Assembly: GCA_049840935.1 (NCBI GenBank)
Contig: JASGJA010000008.1
Coordinates: 21,096 to 85,095, forward strand
Direction: 5' to 3'
Source: Mesorhizobium_G sp049840935
GTDB lineage: Bacteria; Pseudomonadota; Alphaproteobacteria; Rhizobiales; Rhizobiaceae
Length of the DNA stretch: 64,000 nt
Below, in pieces: positions 29,789 to 39,689 of this stretch. Below the pieces are notes generated by a model that was given only the letters and a program-made list of their open reading frames with translations, searched no databases and was not told where the DNA came from. Both the position numbers and the translations under genes were made by a program. The stretch's first letter is position 1. Each line of letters begins with the position of its first letter.

Positions 29789-30601
29789 ATGGTGGCGATG
29801 TGGACCAATAGGGCTGGGAAGGCAACTGGGAAACGCATGATCAGGGTCGCGGCGGCAATAGCGCTGGCGGCCAGTGTTTCGGCATGTGCGAACAGCAAGA
29901 TGACGACTGGATCGATCAATCGTGACGATTCCGGCGCGCAGCAAACAGCAATCGCAACGGGTGATGCAACTTCGCTTGGACACGCCTATTCGAAGAACCC
30001 GGCGGATAAAAGCATAGCGCTGGGCTATGCCTCGGCGTTGCAAACAAACGGCAATAGCGATCAGGCTTTGGCAGTTGTTCGCAAGCTTGCAATCGAGCAC
30101 CCGAAGGACCGTGAAATCCTTGCAGCATATGGAAAAGCGCTAGCCTCTGCCGGTCAACTCGAACCGGCACTGGACGCAGTTCGCAGAGCGCAAACGCCGG
30201 AATATCCCGACTGGCGACTGATGTCCGCGGAGGCCTCAATTGTGGATCAATTGGGCAATCGCGAGCAGGCCAGAGAGCTTTATCGCAAGGCGCTGGACAT
30301 TCAGCCAAACGAACCGAGCGTGCTTTCAAATCTCGGCATGTCCTATGTGCTGGAAGGCAATTTGAAGACCGCTGAAAACTATCTGAAAACGGCAGTAAAT
30401 CAGCCGGGCGCGGACAGCCGCGTACGGCAAAATCTGGCGCTGGTGGTGGGATTACAGGGCCGGTTCGGCGAGGCTGAACAGATCGCCGGGCAAGACATTT
30501 CGCCCGATCAGGCCAAGGCGAATATCGCTTATCTTCGCAGCATGTTGGCGCAGCAAAATGCCTGGGATCAGCTCAAGGCTCAGGATAAAAACACGAATTA
30601 G
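29789..30601 (+). CDS. tadD: TPR-repeat lipoprotein of the Tad pilus locus (TadD-like)
   Basis: A 270-residue tetratricopeptide protein. MIRVAAAIALAASVSACANS is a lipoprotein signal with its Cys in the lipobox; it begins at residue 17 if translation starts at ATG 29789 (preceded by GTGAGGGAC), or at residue 1 if ATG 29837 is used. At least four TPR-like units follow (ALGYASALQTNGNSDQAL, ILAAYGKALASAGQLEPAL, NREQARELYRKALDIQPNEP, VLSNLGMSYVLEGNLKTAE). It stands at the edge of the Tad cluster on the opposite strand. TadD is needed for Tad secretin assembly in other bacteria. Confidence 0.83.
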   Translation: MVAMWTNRAGKATGKRMIRVAAAIALAASVSACANSKMTTGSINRDDSGAQQTAIATGDATSLGHAYSKNPADKSIALGYASALQTNGNSDQALAVVRKLAIEHPKDREILAAYGKALASAGQLEPALDAVRRAQTPEYPDWRLMSAEASIVDQLGNREQARELYRKALDIQPNEPSVLSNLGMSYVLEGNLKTAENYLKTAVNQPGADSRVRQNLALVVGLQGRFGEAEQIAGQDISPDQAKANIAYLRSMLAQQNAWDQLKAQDKNTN

Positions 30602-30698
30602 GCCCAAAAAGCGCGCAAACGAATGGGCTTTTTGCGCGCAAAACGGGCGATTTTCAGAAGAATACGGTCATAAAAGCTCGCGTTTGCGCGAGCTTTTC
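30602..30698. terminator. Two hairpins between convergent tadD and tadC
   Basis: GCCCA...TGGGC followed by five T (30603-30637) can end tadD transcription. A second hairpin, AAAAGCTCGCG-TTTG-CGCGAGCTTTT (30672-30698), is a perfect 11-bp stem with A and T flanks on both sides and can work in both directions. Confidence 0.75.
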
Positions 30699-30724
30699 AG
30701 TTTTTACGCCCGTAAAAACAGGGG

Positions 30725-31738
30725 TCAGTGTGCTCCGCCGCCCATCATGCCGGAGAAGCCACCCTGCGCGCTGATCTGCATGCCCGCAGGACCAAGAATG
30801 ACTAGGAAGAGGACCGGCAGGAAGAAAAGGATCATCGGCACAGTGAGTTTGGGTGGAAGTGCGGCCGCCTTTTTCTCAGCGGCGGTGAGACGCGCTTCAC
30901 GGCTTTCCTGGGCAAGCACGCGCAAGGCATGTGCGACAGGGGTGCCATAACGTTCGGCCTGCACCAGAGCTTGCGTAACCGACTTAACGGCTTCAACGCC
31001 GGTACGGGATGCGAGGTTGTCATAAGCCTGCCGCCGTTCCTGTAGGAAGGAAAGCTCGGCGGTCGTCAGGACGAGCTCTTCAGCCAGATCGATGGATTGC
31101 GAGCCAATCTCCTCGGAAACTTTTTTCAAGCCTGCTTCTACCGACATGCCGGATTCAACACAAATCAACATGAGGTCGAGCGCATCCGGCCAAGCTTTCT
31201 GGATAGAAGTCTTTCGCTTGTTGGCCCGGTTGTTCACATAGAGGATCGGTGCATAAAAACCGGCATAAGCAGCCAGCACGCAGATGAAGAAACGGATCGG
31301 CGCGGCCTGCTCTGCAAATTCGCCCAAGCCATAGACGTAGAACAAAGCGCCGCCGAAGAATACGAATGGCAGCACGAGACGGAAAAACAGGAAGCGGTTC
31401 AGTGGATCATTGCCACGAAAGCCAGCTACCTTGAGCTTGGCCAGCGTATTTTCGTCAGCCAGTGCGCGGCGCAAATCGAGCCGGTCGACGATTGATCGCA
31501 TGCCTTTGGACTCTTCGATGCGCAAACCGCGGCGTCGGCCTTCTGCCTCCGCCAATCTGCTGCGCTGGCTGTTTCTGAGTTCCTCGCGCTCAAGAGCGAC
31601 GCTCTTCATCCGCGACTGAAGCGTATTGCCGCCAAAACTCGGAACAATGGTCAGCAGCGATGCAAAGACTGCAATGGCCACAAACAGGGAAACGAGAAAG
31701 GAGCCATCCGTTAGACTGCTGAATACGTAATCGGTCAT
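30725..31738 (-). CDS. tadC: Tad pilus inner-membrane platform protein TadC
   Basis: Type II secretion F-domain protein, 337 residues, part of the inner-membrane platform for Flp pilus assembly. It has an N-terminal membrane helix, paired helices near residues 118-160, the GspF core KAWPDALDLMLICVESGMSVEAGLKKV and C-terminal helices (LTVPMILFFLPVLFLVILGP). It follows tadB by three bases and is the last gene of the minus-strand operon. Confidence 0.93.
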   Translation of the reverse strand: MTDYVFSSLTDGSFLVSLFVAIAVFASLLTIVPSFGGNTLQSRMKSVALEREELRNSQRSRLAEAEGRRRGLRIEESKGMRSIVDRLDLRRALADENTLAKLKVAGFRGNDPLNRFLFFRLVLPFVFFGGALFYVYGLGEFAEQAAPIRFFICVLAAYAGFYAPILYVNNRANKRKTSIQKAWPDALDLMLICVESGMSVEAGLKKVSEEIGSQSIDLAEELVLTTAELSFLQERRQAYDNLASRTGVEAVKSVTQALVQAERYGTPVAHALRVLAQESREARLTAAEKKAAALPPKLTVPMILFFLPVLFLVILGPAGMQISAQGGFSGMMGGGAH

Positions 31739-31741
31739 GAC

Positions 31742-32755
31742 TCAAACCTCGAAATTCATCATCTGACGCATGATGAAAATACCGATACCCATCCAGAACC
31801 CACCAATTCCCAACATCAGATTACCGGTCGACGTAGTGAAAAGCGGCATGATGTAAGTGGGACTCGTTAAATAAACGAGGAAGGCGACGACTATCGGCAG
31901 CGCACCGATGATAACTGCGGAAGCCTTGGCCTCCATGGAAAGTGCGGCCACTTTCGCTTTCATTTTCTTTCGGTCGCGCAGAACGCGCGAAAGGTTGCCA
32001 AGCGCTTCCGACAGGTTACCGCCTGCCTGAGATTGAATCTGAATAACGATTCCGAAGAACCCTGCTTCCGCGCATGGCATGGTTTCGGTCATTCGCATGG
32101 ACGCTTCGGGAATTGTCATGCCGATCTGCTGTGCTTCCACGATCCTGCGAAACTCGCCTTTTACCGGCTCACGAGCTTCGGTCGCGATGAGGCGGATGCC
32201 GTCATTCAGCGGAAGACCGGACTTGACGGCGCGCACGATGATATCAAGCGCATTTGGAAACTCCTCAAGGAAGTGCTTCACACGGCGCTTGCGCAAGAAC
32301 GAGATTATGAAGCGCGGCAAGCCGATGGCGCCAACCAGAGCGACCGCCGGAAGAAGATAGTAGGGCATTGCGATGAAATAGGCGCCAAACGTCAACAGCA
32401 CACAGGAGATCGCCGAATAGATGTAGAAGCGTTCCATCGATGTGTTCAAGCCAGCCTGCTTGATCTGAATCTTGAGTGGCGGGCGCATCGTGTTTCGCTC
32501 ACGAGCCTTGTTCCTGTCCTCAAGGTCTTTCAGCGTGTCCTGCACAGCCTTGCGGCGCTTGGTAACGTCGGCCTGCCGGTCGCGAACAATCTTCGCGGCG
32601 TAGCGGTCTTCCTCAGCGCGTTTGACGCTTTCGAAACGCCGTTGCTGATGTTTCTCTTCCCGGACGGAATTGAACAGGATTGCGTAGGCCAAGGCACCGG
32701 CAGAAATCGCCGAGAGCACCAGAATGCCTATGAAAGTGAGATCGAAACCGAACAC
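31742..32755 (-). CDS. tadB: Tad pilus inner-membrane platform protein TadB
   Basis: Partner of TadC, also 337 residues with a GspF domain: FPNALDIIVRAVKSGLPLNDGIRLIA and SQAGGNLSEALGNLSRVLRDR are typical of TadB. Membrane helices occur near residues 5-27, 110-150, 270-290 and 305-325. A charged region (residues 35-90) lies after the first helix. It sits between cpaF and tadC. Confidence 0.93.
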   Translation of the reverse strand: MFGFDLTFIGILVLSAISAGALAYAILFNSVREEKHQQRRFESVKRAEEDRYAAKIVRDRQADVTKRRKAVQDTLKDLEDRNKARERNTMRPPLKIQIKQAGLNTSMERFYIYSAISCVLLTFGAYFIAMPYYLLPAVALVGAIGLPRFIISFLRKRRVKHFLEEFPNALDIIVRAVKSGLPLNDGIRLIATEAREPVKGEFRRIVEAQQIGMTIPEASMRMTETMPCAEAGFFGIVIQIQSQAGGNLSEALGNLSRVLRDRKKMKAKVAALSMEAKASAVIIGALPIVVAFLVYLTSPTYIMPLFTTSTGNLMLGIGGFWMGIGIFIMRQMMNFEV

Positions 32756-32875
32756 GAACGCTTTCCTACTCTACACACCAGTCCAACACATTGCGCGGAC
32801 ATGCCGCTTACCCTTCATCGGCCTGTCGGCAGACAGATGAGAGGTGAAACAAATCACGCTTCACCTATGTAAAAC

Positions 32876-34345
32876 TCAATCCCTCTGGACCTCCATCGCT
32901 TCGAGGGAATTGGCGAGCCGTTGCTCCTCGCCGAAATAGCGTGCGCGTTCCCAGAACTGCGGGCGACCGATACCCGTCGAAACGTGCCGACCGGTAAGCC
33001 TGCCATTCTGGTCTTCACCTGTAATATTGTAGAGCACGACATCCTGCGTGATGACGACATCGCCCTCCATGCCGATCACCTCGGTTATGTGGGTGATGCG
33101 ACGCGAACCGTCGCGCAGACGTGCAGCCTGAATGATGACATCCACGGAACCAACGATGATTTCGCGAACAGTTTTTTGTGGCAGCGAATAGCCGCCCATC
33201 GCGATCATGGATTCCATACGATTGAGGCATTCGCGCGGGCTGTTGGAGTGGATCGTGCCCATAGAGCCATCGTGGCCCGTATTCATGGCCTGCAACAAGT
33301 CAAACACTTCGGGTCCGCGAACCTCGCCCACGATGATACGTTCAGGACGCATACGCAGGCAGTTCTTGACGAGATCACGCATCGTCACCTGACCTTCGCC
33401 TTCGAGGTTTGGCGGACGCGTTTCAAGACGCACGACATGCGGCTGCTGAAGCTGCAATTCGGCGGAGTCTTCGCAGGTGATGACGCGCTCGTCGCGGTCG
33501 ACATAATTGGTCAAGCAATTGAGCAGCGTTGTTTTGCCCGAGCCCGTACCGCCGGAGATAATGACGTTGCAGCGGACCCGGCCAATGATTTTGAGGATTT
33601 CAGCACCCTCCGGGGAAATCGCTCCGAAGCGCACCAGCTGGTCAAGCGTAAGCTTGTCCTTCTTGAACTTACGAATGGTGAGCGCTGCGCCATCGATGGC
33701 AAGCGGTGGAGCAATAACGTTGACGCGCGAGCCATCCGGCAAACGAGCGTCGCAAATTGGCGAGGATTCATCAACGCGACGGCCAACCTGACTCACAATG
33801 CGCTGGCAGACATTCAAAAGCTGCTGGTTATCGCGAAAGCGAATGCCGGTCTGCTCAACCTTGCCGTTGACTTCGATGTAGATCTGCTTTGCGCCATTGA
33901 CCATGATATCGGCAATGTCGTCGCGCGCCAGAAGCGGCTCCAAGGGGCCATAGCCGAGCACGTCGTTGCAGATGTCGTCGAGCAGTTCTTCCTGCTCGGC
34001 AATGGACATTGCAAAATTTTTGATGGCGATGATGTCATTGACAATGTCGCGAATTTCTTCCCGCGCATTGTCCGGTTCGAGCTTGGCAAGCTGGGACAGA
34101 TCGATAGTGTCGATGAGCGCCGAAAAGACCTGACTCTTGGTATCGTAGTACGCTTCGCTGCGTTCGCGGACCGCTGTCTTAGGTGGTTCGGGCGCGCGCG
34201 CAGGCTCTGGCGCTGGGCGTGCGGCGGGACGCGGAGCGGTTAGGACAGCCGTTTCGCCAGCCGGCTGACGCGCGGGCGGAGCGGGAGGAACAGGCGGCTT
34301 CGCGCCATTTGCCCTCGGCTCCTCATTACCTCTTCTACCGAACAT
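32876..34345 (-). CDS. cpaF: Tad pilus assembly ATPase CpaF/TadA
   Basis: Hexameric secretion ATPase, 489 residues, that powers Flp pilin assembly. A Pro/Ala-rich N-terminal stretch (residues 10-60) is followed by the TadA core: GPLEPLLARDDIADIMVNG, Walker A GGTGSGKTTLLNCL, the Asp box TCEDSAELQLQQPHV, Walker B RIIVGEVRGPEVFDLLQAMN and a His box (GTIHSNSPRECLNRM). About 120 bases separate it from tadB; that gap contains a degenerate short palindrome. Confidence 0.96.
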   Translation of the reverse strand: MFGRRGNEEPRANGAKPPVPPAPPARQPAGETAVLTAPRPAARPAPEPARAPEPPKTAVRERSEAYYDTKSQVFSALIDTIDLSQLAKLEPDNAREEIRDIVNDIIAIKNFAMSIAEQEELLDDICNDVLGYGPLEPLLARDDIADIMVNGAKQIYIEVNGKVEQTGIRFRDNQQLLNVCQRIVSQVGRRVDESSPICDARLPDGSRVNVIAPPLAIDGAALTIRKFKKDKLTLDQLVRFGAISPEGAEILKIIGRVRCNVIISGGTGSGKTTLLNCLTNYVDRDERVITCEDSAELQLQQPHVVRLETRPPNLEGEGQVTMRDLVKNCLRMRPERIIVGEVRGPEVFDLLQAMNTGHDGSMGTIHSNSPRECLNRMESMIAMGGYSLPQKTVREIIVGSVDVIIQAARLRDGSRRITHITEVIGMEGDVVITQDVVLYNITGEDQNGRLTGRHVSTGIGRPQFWERARYFGEEQRLANSLEAMEVQRD

Positions 34346-34412
34346 GACTTCCTACACACCACTCTTGTACATTGAGCGAGAGGACAAGGATTTACCCCTC
34401 CTCAACATCCAA

Positions 34413-35684
34413 CTACTTCTTCCGCTTCAATCGTCCCAGCAATCCGCCAAAGGAACTCTTCTTTCGGGCCTTTATCTCGCCACGGCCTGTCAAAATGCGG
34501 GCGATCTCCGAAAACTGCTGCGTGATCGGGCTCTTGGCATCTGTCTCGCCAATCATGCGACCGCTGTTTCCCGCCTTGCCGAAAAGCTGCGGCTCGAATG
34601 GGATAATCGCCAATGGCTCGATGCCCAGAGGATCGGCGAACTCGTTGGGCGAAATTTCCGGGCGCTTCGGCATGCCTACCTGATTGAGGATCAACTTCGG
34701 CGGCGCATCGTTTGGCCGCAGCTTCTTGAGCATGTCGATCATCGTTTTGGCATTGCGCAAATTGGCAAGTTCAGGCGTTGCCGTGATGACGACCTCGTCA
34801 GCGCGTGTAAGTGTCTGTCGCGCCCAGCCGGTCCAGACATGCGGCAAATCGAGGATGAGTACCGGAGCGCTGCGCTGTGCCGTGTCTATAATCTGGCTGA
34901 AAGCATCGCTGTCGAAATCGTAGGTGCGATCGAGCGTCGATGGCGCGGCCAACAGGGAAAGATGCTCTGCGCACTGGGTCAGCAGGCGGTCCAGATAGAC
35001 CTCGTCGACACGATCTGGCGCAAACACGGCTTCCGCCATGCCCTGCGGCGGATCCTGATCGAAATTGATGTTGGCAGTGCCGAATGCGAGATCCAGATCC
35101 GCAACGACGACCTCCGACTTGAACAGAGAGGAAATGCTCCACGCAACATTATGTGCGATGGTCGATGAGCCCACGCCTCCCTTTGCGCCAACAAAGGCAA
35201 TGGAATTTCCCATCGGCGCCGCTTCGGGATCAATGAAGATGCCAGCAATGACGTTGATGATATCCGTCATCGTTATCGGAGCGACCATGTATTCGGAAAT
35301 ACCGGCCCGCATGAGATCACGATAAAGGCCCACATCATTATAGTGGCCAACAACGATTACCTTCGTCGCTGGATCGCAATATTCCGAAAGTTGCTGCAAC
35401 GCACCCATCAAGTCTTTGGGTTCGTTGCGAGATTCCAGAATAATGAGGTTGGGAGTGGGCGCGCTCTGGTAAAACTCAAGCGCCGTCGCAAGTCCACCCA
35501 TATGCACCTTGAGATGCGTCTTGAGCATACGGCGGTCCTGCCCCGCTCTTTCCACGGCGGTGGCTACTGCTTCGGTCTCGCAAAATGATTGAATCGAAAT
35601 GCGGGGCACGGGGCGAACCGAGCGGAGCGCTGCGGCTTCACCATCTTCCTCTACGCCGTGATCCTCATATGCCAGGTTGCTCAT
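34413..35684 (-). CDS. cpaE: Tad pilus localisation ATPase CpaE/TadZ
   Basis: MinD/ParA-like protein, 423 residues, that positions the Tad machine at the pole in other bacteria. The N-terminal half is an atypical receiver-like domain (residues 28-150); the C-terminal half has the deviant Walker A FVGAKGGVGSSTIAHNVAW, switch motif VVADLDLAFGTANINFDQDP and VLILDLPHVW. The C-terminus ends in a basic tail (KARKKSSFGGLLGRLKRKK). Confidence 0.93.
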   Translation of the reverse strand: MSNLAYEDHGVEEDGEAAALRSVRPVPRISIQSFCETEAVATAVERAGQDRRMLKTHLKVHMGGLATALEFYQSAPTPNLIILESRNEPKDLMGALQQLSEYCDPATKVIVVGHYNDVGLYRDLMRAGISEYMVAPITMTDIINVIAGIFIDPEAAPMGNSIAFVGAKGGVGSSTIAHNVAWSISSLFKSEVVVADLDLAFGTANINFDQDPPQGMAEAVFAPDRVDEVYLDRLLTQCAEHLSLLAAPSTLDRTYDFDSDAFSQIIDTAQRSAPVLILDLPHVWTGWARQTLTRADEVVITATPELANLRNAKTMIDMLKKLRPNDAPPKLILNQVGMPKRPEISPNEFADPLGIEPLAIIPFEPQLFGKAGNSGRMIGETDAKSPITQQFSEIARILTGRGEIKARKKSSFGGLLGRLKRKK

Positions 35685-35736
35685 GTCAGCGTCCCCTGCC
35701 CTCTACCAATACGTGCAGAGCATCTCTCATACGTCA

Positions 35737-36402
35737 TCAATAGTTGATAGTTGGTGAGAATACCCTCGAATTTACGCGATAATCGTCGATGACGACGGCG
35801 CGGTTCTCGGCATCTATCGTTGTCTGCTTACGCGGTCCGAGCAGGTCGTTCGGGTTGGAAATCTGCGCCGCGATATTGTTCTGATAGGCGCAGCCGAAAT
35901 TTGCATAGTGCGTATTGTCTTTCGTGCGCGTGAGGTCTTCCGGCCAAAGTCCGCACTCATTCGTGTGCGCCTTCACGCCCATGTAAGATACGCGAACCGG
36001 CGCAGAAGCATCTGGCGCACCGGCCTGATAGGTGGTGACGCTGATGCGGCCAGCGGGCACGCCATTGGCTTTCGCCACGCGAACGAAATCACGCGCCGCG
36101 CGAGAGGCCGCGATGTCGTTCAGCGCGCCAACCGGGCGCATGATCGTCAGCGCGGGAGCCGCGTGCTTGTCATAATTGGACAGAAAGCCTTCCAGTGTTT
36201 CCACTTGCGCTTTGGTCGCGCCCCGGTCAGACGCGCCGACGGGAAGGTCGATCGCCGACTCTTGCTCGGAAATCATAATCGGGTGGTTCGTGCGGTAATC
36301 ATCCGGGATCGCGCCGGTTTTTACCCTGTCCGCGCATCCTGCAAGCGCAAGCATGGCCAGCGGGGCCGCTACAGTGACGATCCGCATAGTAGAGCGAAGC
36401 AT
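35737..36402 (-). CDS. cpaD: Tad pilus lipoprotein CpaD
   Basis: A 221-residue outer-membrane-associated lipoprotein. The signal peptide contains the lipobox LALAGC. The family core includes NHPIMISEQESAIDLPVG and ECGLWPEDLTRTKDNTHYANFGCAYQNNIAAQISNPNDLL, the Cys-containing block typical of CpaD. It lies between cpaC and cpaE, the usual order. CpaD helps localise or stabilise the CpaC secretin. Confidence 0.93.
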   Translation of the reverse strand: MLRSTMRIVTVAAPLAMLALAGCADRVKTGAIPDDYRTNHPIMISEQESAIDLPVGASDRGATKAQVETLEGFLSNYDKHAAPALTIMRPVGALNDIAASRAARDFVRVAKANGVPAGRISVTTYQAGAPDASAPVRVSYMGVKAHTNECGLWPEDLTRTKDNTHYANFGCAYQNNIAAQISNPNDLLGPRKQTTIDAENRAVVIDDYRVNSRVFSPTINY

Positions 36403-36417
36403 GATGGTCCCCTCAAA

Positions 36418-37954
36418 TCACTTATAGATATAGCCGACAGTGCCGTGGTACTGGCCGCTCGGCATTGCTGTTTTCGTGTTTCCGTAGATGCGGTTCACCT
36501 TGCCCATGAACATCGCATCAAGTTCGCCTGCCGGATTGAAGTTGTCGGTTGGCAAAGCCTGATCGGACCGCGCCGTTGGCTTGGTCATGATAGGGCGTTA
36601 TGAGGATGACGAGTTCGGTCTCGTTGCGAACGAAATCGCGGCTGCGGAACATAGTGCCGAGTACTGGGATCTTCGACGCGCCAGGCAGACCGTTAATGAC
36701 TTGCCGCACATCATCGCGAACCAGACCGGCGATCATCATGGTACCGCCGGAGGGCAGTTCGACCGTAGTATCGGCGAGACGTTTGCGCAGCGATATGATG
36801 TTTGTCTTTCCGCCCGTTGCAATCGACCCTTCACTGGTCGGCTCGGAAACGCTTGTACGGACCTTCAGGCTGATACGTCCCGCCGAAAGCACCACCGGCT
36901 TGAATTCAAGCCCGATGCCGTATTCGATCTTTTCATGATCCCATGTTGGATCGCCGTCCAGATTGTCCTCGGATCTGTTTTCCGTGTAACCGGTAACAAT
37001 GTTAAATTCGCCACCAACGCGGAAGGTGGCCTGCTCGCCGGAGACTGCGGTCAATGTCGGTTCAGCCAGGGTCTTCATGACGCCGGCTTGCTCCATTGCA
37101 TCTAACGAGGCATCAAGTGCCGTAACGCCCGTCTTGACCAGACCGAGCGTAGAACCGCTGCTGCCGATTAGAGATTTGCCCAAACCAAACACGTTGTTGC
37201 TCACTGCGCCGAACGAAATACCGTTCGGTCCGTCATTGCTGCCCATGAGGTTTACGCCGAGCTGCTTCATGACGTTACGGCTGACTTCCGCGACCGTCAC
37301 CTTCAACATGACCTGATCTTCACCAATGATCTGGAGAAGATTCACGATCTGCGATTTTTGGCGCACCTCGTCTGGATTGCTAATGGAAACGCCGCCGCCA
37401 TCCGTCGGAGCCGAGGCGGTCTGCGAATACTGACCGGTGGTCGCTTCACCGCCGGTTACGAAGATATTCGCCAGATCGGCGGCGCGTTTCGCGTCCAGTG
37501 GCGTGTCCACCGTGCCGGTCAGAATGACGTTGTCATTCAAAAGCTCGACCTTGACGTCCGAGGTCGGCAGAATTTTCTTGATGTAAGCTTCGAGGCCAGC
37601 GACATCACGCTCGATTTGGAGGTCGAGGCTGGCGATCTGCTCACCATTCGCGCCGAACACGAAGATATTCGTTTCGCCAACCGCCTTGCCGAAAAGATAG
37701 ATACGGCGCGATGTGCGGGTTACTGCGTCGGCAACCACCGGATTCGCGACCAGAATGTCATAGGCGTCCGACGGCAGGTCGATGACGATCGACTTGTTGA
37801 GACCAAGCTTGACGCGCTGGCTGGCGGTCGTCGCGGTAACGCGAGTGGACGCGGCCAGAGCATCCGCTGCCTGCCAGCAAGGCGAGGTTACAAGCATGGC
37901 CGCGGTCGATGCCGCGAGGATTGCGGCCCGCGCTGATTTCAACATCGCACTCAT
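36418..37954 (-). pseudogene. cpaC: Tad pilus secretin CpaC/RcpA, single-base frameshift near its 3' end
   Basis: Outer-membrane secretin pore. A signal-like N-terminus is followed by the pilus N-terminal domain (LGLNKSIVIDLPSDAYDILVA), a BON-like domain and the secretin core (TLAEPTLTAVSGEQATFRVGGEF, VPVLGTMFR-type IPVLGTMFRSRDF, ETELVILITP). The frame then runs to an early stop at 36518. Deleting one C of a CCC run (GGG at 36594-36596, plus strand) restores MTKPTARSDQALPTDNF and a C-terminus ending GTVGYIYK at 36418, 511 residues in all, matching the CpaC tail. Start overlaps the cpaB stop (ATGA). Confidence 0.9.
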
Positions 37955-38757
37955 TTGCGTCCCCCAACCTCTGAAACTTCGCCGGACTTGATCAGCCGAA
38001 CCGTACCGGCACGCCCTTCACCAGAGACGAGATAATCCGCCTCGCGGTCGGGCTTTTCCTGTGCGTCGGCAACGGAGCGCAGAGCCAGCGTCAGACGGTC
38101 GGCCATTTGCTGCGCAACGGTGATGATTTCTGCTTGTTGCGAGGACAGCTCAAGCGTGGCTGTGTCGCCAACCTTGACCTTCTTGCCGTCCTCGTCTTCC
38201 TGAATGGTCTGGTCGATGGCCAGAACCTTGATATTTTGCAGAATGGTTTCGGTTGTGAAGCCATTCGCGCCGCCCTCCTGCGCATTGGCGCGGCGGGTCA
38301 TGATGACGTCGACATAATCGTTCGGCAGGATGAACCCACCCGCAGACGTGTCGGCGGCGATCTGGACAGCCACGGCGCGCTTGCCTGCCGGAAGGATTGA
38401 GGAGAGGAAGCTTTGGCCATCGCCCACAAGCTTTGAGCGGCGTAGCGGCTCGCCTGTGTAAAGCGCAACGCGCGCAAGCGACGAGTTCAGCTTTTCAAGA
38501 GCGTCGCTTTCAGCGTCTCGTGTGATGAACCCTTCCGCTACGTTAGCTGCTGGCCAAGGCTGCCATGCGATCTTGCCTTCGAGCGCCGAGCCCATCGGCA
38601 CATCGCCAGTCAGAACCATTACATCTTTCAGGGCAATGGAGGGTTGGTCCGATTGAACGACAATTTTTTCCGGAACCAGCATGGTTTTGGCCACATAGCC
38701 GGCACCAATCGCCGCTGCGACCGCCACCCCTAATATGAGGACTCTCGATGCTGCCAT
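37951..38757 (-). CDS. cpaB: Tad pilus assembly protein CpaB/RcpC
   Basis: A 268-residue periplasmic, membrane-anchored protein. The N-terminal helix ILGVAVAAAIGAGYVAKTML is followed by an SAF domain (DVPMGSALEGKIAWQPWPA to EPLRRSKL) and RAVAVQIAADTSAGGFILPNDYVDVIMT, the CpaB core. It is thought to support the secretin. Its stop overlaps the cpaC start. Confidence 0.94.
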   Translation of the reverse strand: MAASRVLILGVAVAAAIGAGYVAKTMLVPEKIVVQSDQPSIALKDVMVLTGDVPMGSALEGKIAWQPWPAANVAEGFITRDAESDALEKLNSSLARVALYTGEPLRRSKLVGDGQSFLSSILPAGKRAVAVQIAADTSAGGFILPNDYVDVIMTRRANAQEGGANGFTTETILQNIKVLAIDQTIQEDEDGKKVKVGDTATLELSSQQAEIITVAQQMADRLTLALRSVADAQEKPDREADYLVSGEGRAGTVRLIKSGEVSEVGGRK

Positions 38758-38880
38758 TCGCGTGGCTCCTGCCCGTACGGATCACCTGTTGTGACCGGAC
38801 ATTGCCGCGCCAATCGTCAAATTATGGTTAATGAAGCGCTTACGTTTGTGCTTAATTTTGTATTTCGAGCTAATATTCGC

Positions 38881-39399
38881 TCAGCCTGCGAGCCTGTTGA
38901 GTGCCCAAAGCACCAATGGAGACTCTGCAAAGGCGATCATGCCACCCGCACCGAGCGCTATCCCATATGGCACACCCTTAACGTCCGATGCGAAGTTGCG
39001 AAGGAACTGGGTTTGATAGGCCAGATGATGCCAGGGAGAACGGCGGAACATCAATATTGCGAGCGTGAGTTGCCCGCCGATCAGCGTTATTGCCATTAAA
39101 TATGTGATGAGCGCAGGTCCGAACCCCATCCAGACTGCAGTCGCTGCCATAAGCTTGGCATCGCCGCCGCCCATTCCGCCAAATGCGAACAGTGCAAAAG
39201 TTATTGCCAGAACCGCGGCACCCGCAGCCAGATGCATGCCGATTGCGCTTGCTGCCATTCCCGTCATCGGGGCGACGATAAGGAATGCGCCGAACAACAT
39301 CAGTGGTACGATATTGCCGATCTTCATGGACAGCACATCTGAGATGGCCGCATAAACCATGCAGAACGGGAACACGACGAAGATGATTGCTTCCTGCAT
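38881..39399 (-). CDS. cpaA: Tad prepilin peptidase CpaA/TadV
   Basis: A 172-residue inner-membrane aspartyl protease that cleaves Flp prepilin and pseudopilins. The two catalytic Asp lie in AAISDVLSMKIGN and GGMGGGDAKLMAA (the GxGD motif). About five membrane helices are visible. It is the minimal A24-type enzyme without the methylase domain. It sits between flp and cpaB, with a terminator-like hairpin between flp and this gene. Confidence 0.94.
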   Translation of the reverse strand: MQEAIIFVVFPFCMVYAAISDVLSMKIGNIVPLMLFGAFLIVAPMTGMAASAIGMHLAAGAAVLAITFALFAFGGMGGGDAKLMAATAVWMGFGPALITYLMAITLIGGQLTLAILMFRRSPWHHLAYQTQFLRNFASDVKGVPYGIALGAGGMIAFAESPLVLWALNRLAG

Positions 39400-39432
39400 T
39401 GCTATCGTTCCATGGTCGAAATTACGTTGCTA

Positions 39433-39460
39433 TAAAAAAAGGCCGCCCATGAGGACGGCC
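39433..39460 (-). terminator. Terminator or attenuator between flp and cpaA
   Basis: On the minus strand: AAGGCCGTCC, a short loop, GGGCGGCCTT and a run of T. It begins about 45 bases after the flp stop and precedes cpaA. Such a site lets the abundant pilin mRNA end early while some transcripts read through to the assembly genes. Confidence 0.82.
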
Positions 39461-39506
39461 TTCTGTTCGGTGATAACCGACCGGCCGTAGCCGTGAATTC
39501 GTCCGC

Positions 39507-39689
39507 TTACTGCGGGGTGTTGTTCTCGTTCACCGTCGAAGCGATGTTCGAGAACGTGGTGTTCAGCGAACCACCCAGCGTACGAGCGCCGACGATGATA
39601 GCGACTGCGATGAGGCAGGCGATCAGGCCGTATTCGATAGCGGTTGCGCCGGACTCGTCATTTACAAAACGTGCGATCAGTTTGGACAT
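39507..39689 (-). CDS. flp: Flp-type major pilin
   Basis: A 60-residue type IVb prepilin. The leader MSKLIARFVNDESG ends in Gly, followed by the processing-site block ATAIEYGLIACLIAVAIIVGA with Glu at mature position 5 and Tyr at 6, the Flp signature. The remainder is one hydrophobic helix and a short polar tail (TVNENNTPQ). First gene of the minus-strand Tad operon, downstream of an AT-rich promoter region. Confidence 0.95.
   Translation of the reverse strand: MSKLIARFVNDESGATAIEYGLIACLIAVAIIVGARTLGGSLNTTFSNIASTVNENNTPQ

Noticed and set aside
32800..32850. Possible further RIME copy (CTTCATCGGCCTGTCGGCAG and a partial inverse)
   Set aside because: Only part of the core is similar and the inverted arm is a few bases long; too weak to list as a repeat.
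32921..34243. 440-codon plus-strand frame opposite cpaF
   Set aside because: Antisense shadow of a conserved ATPase gene; no ribosome-binding site or family motif.
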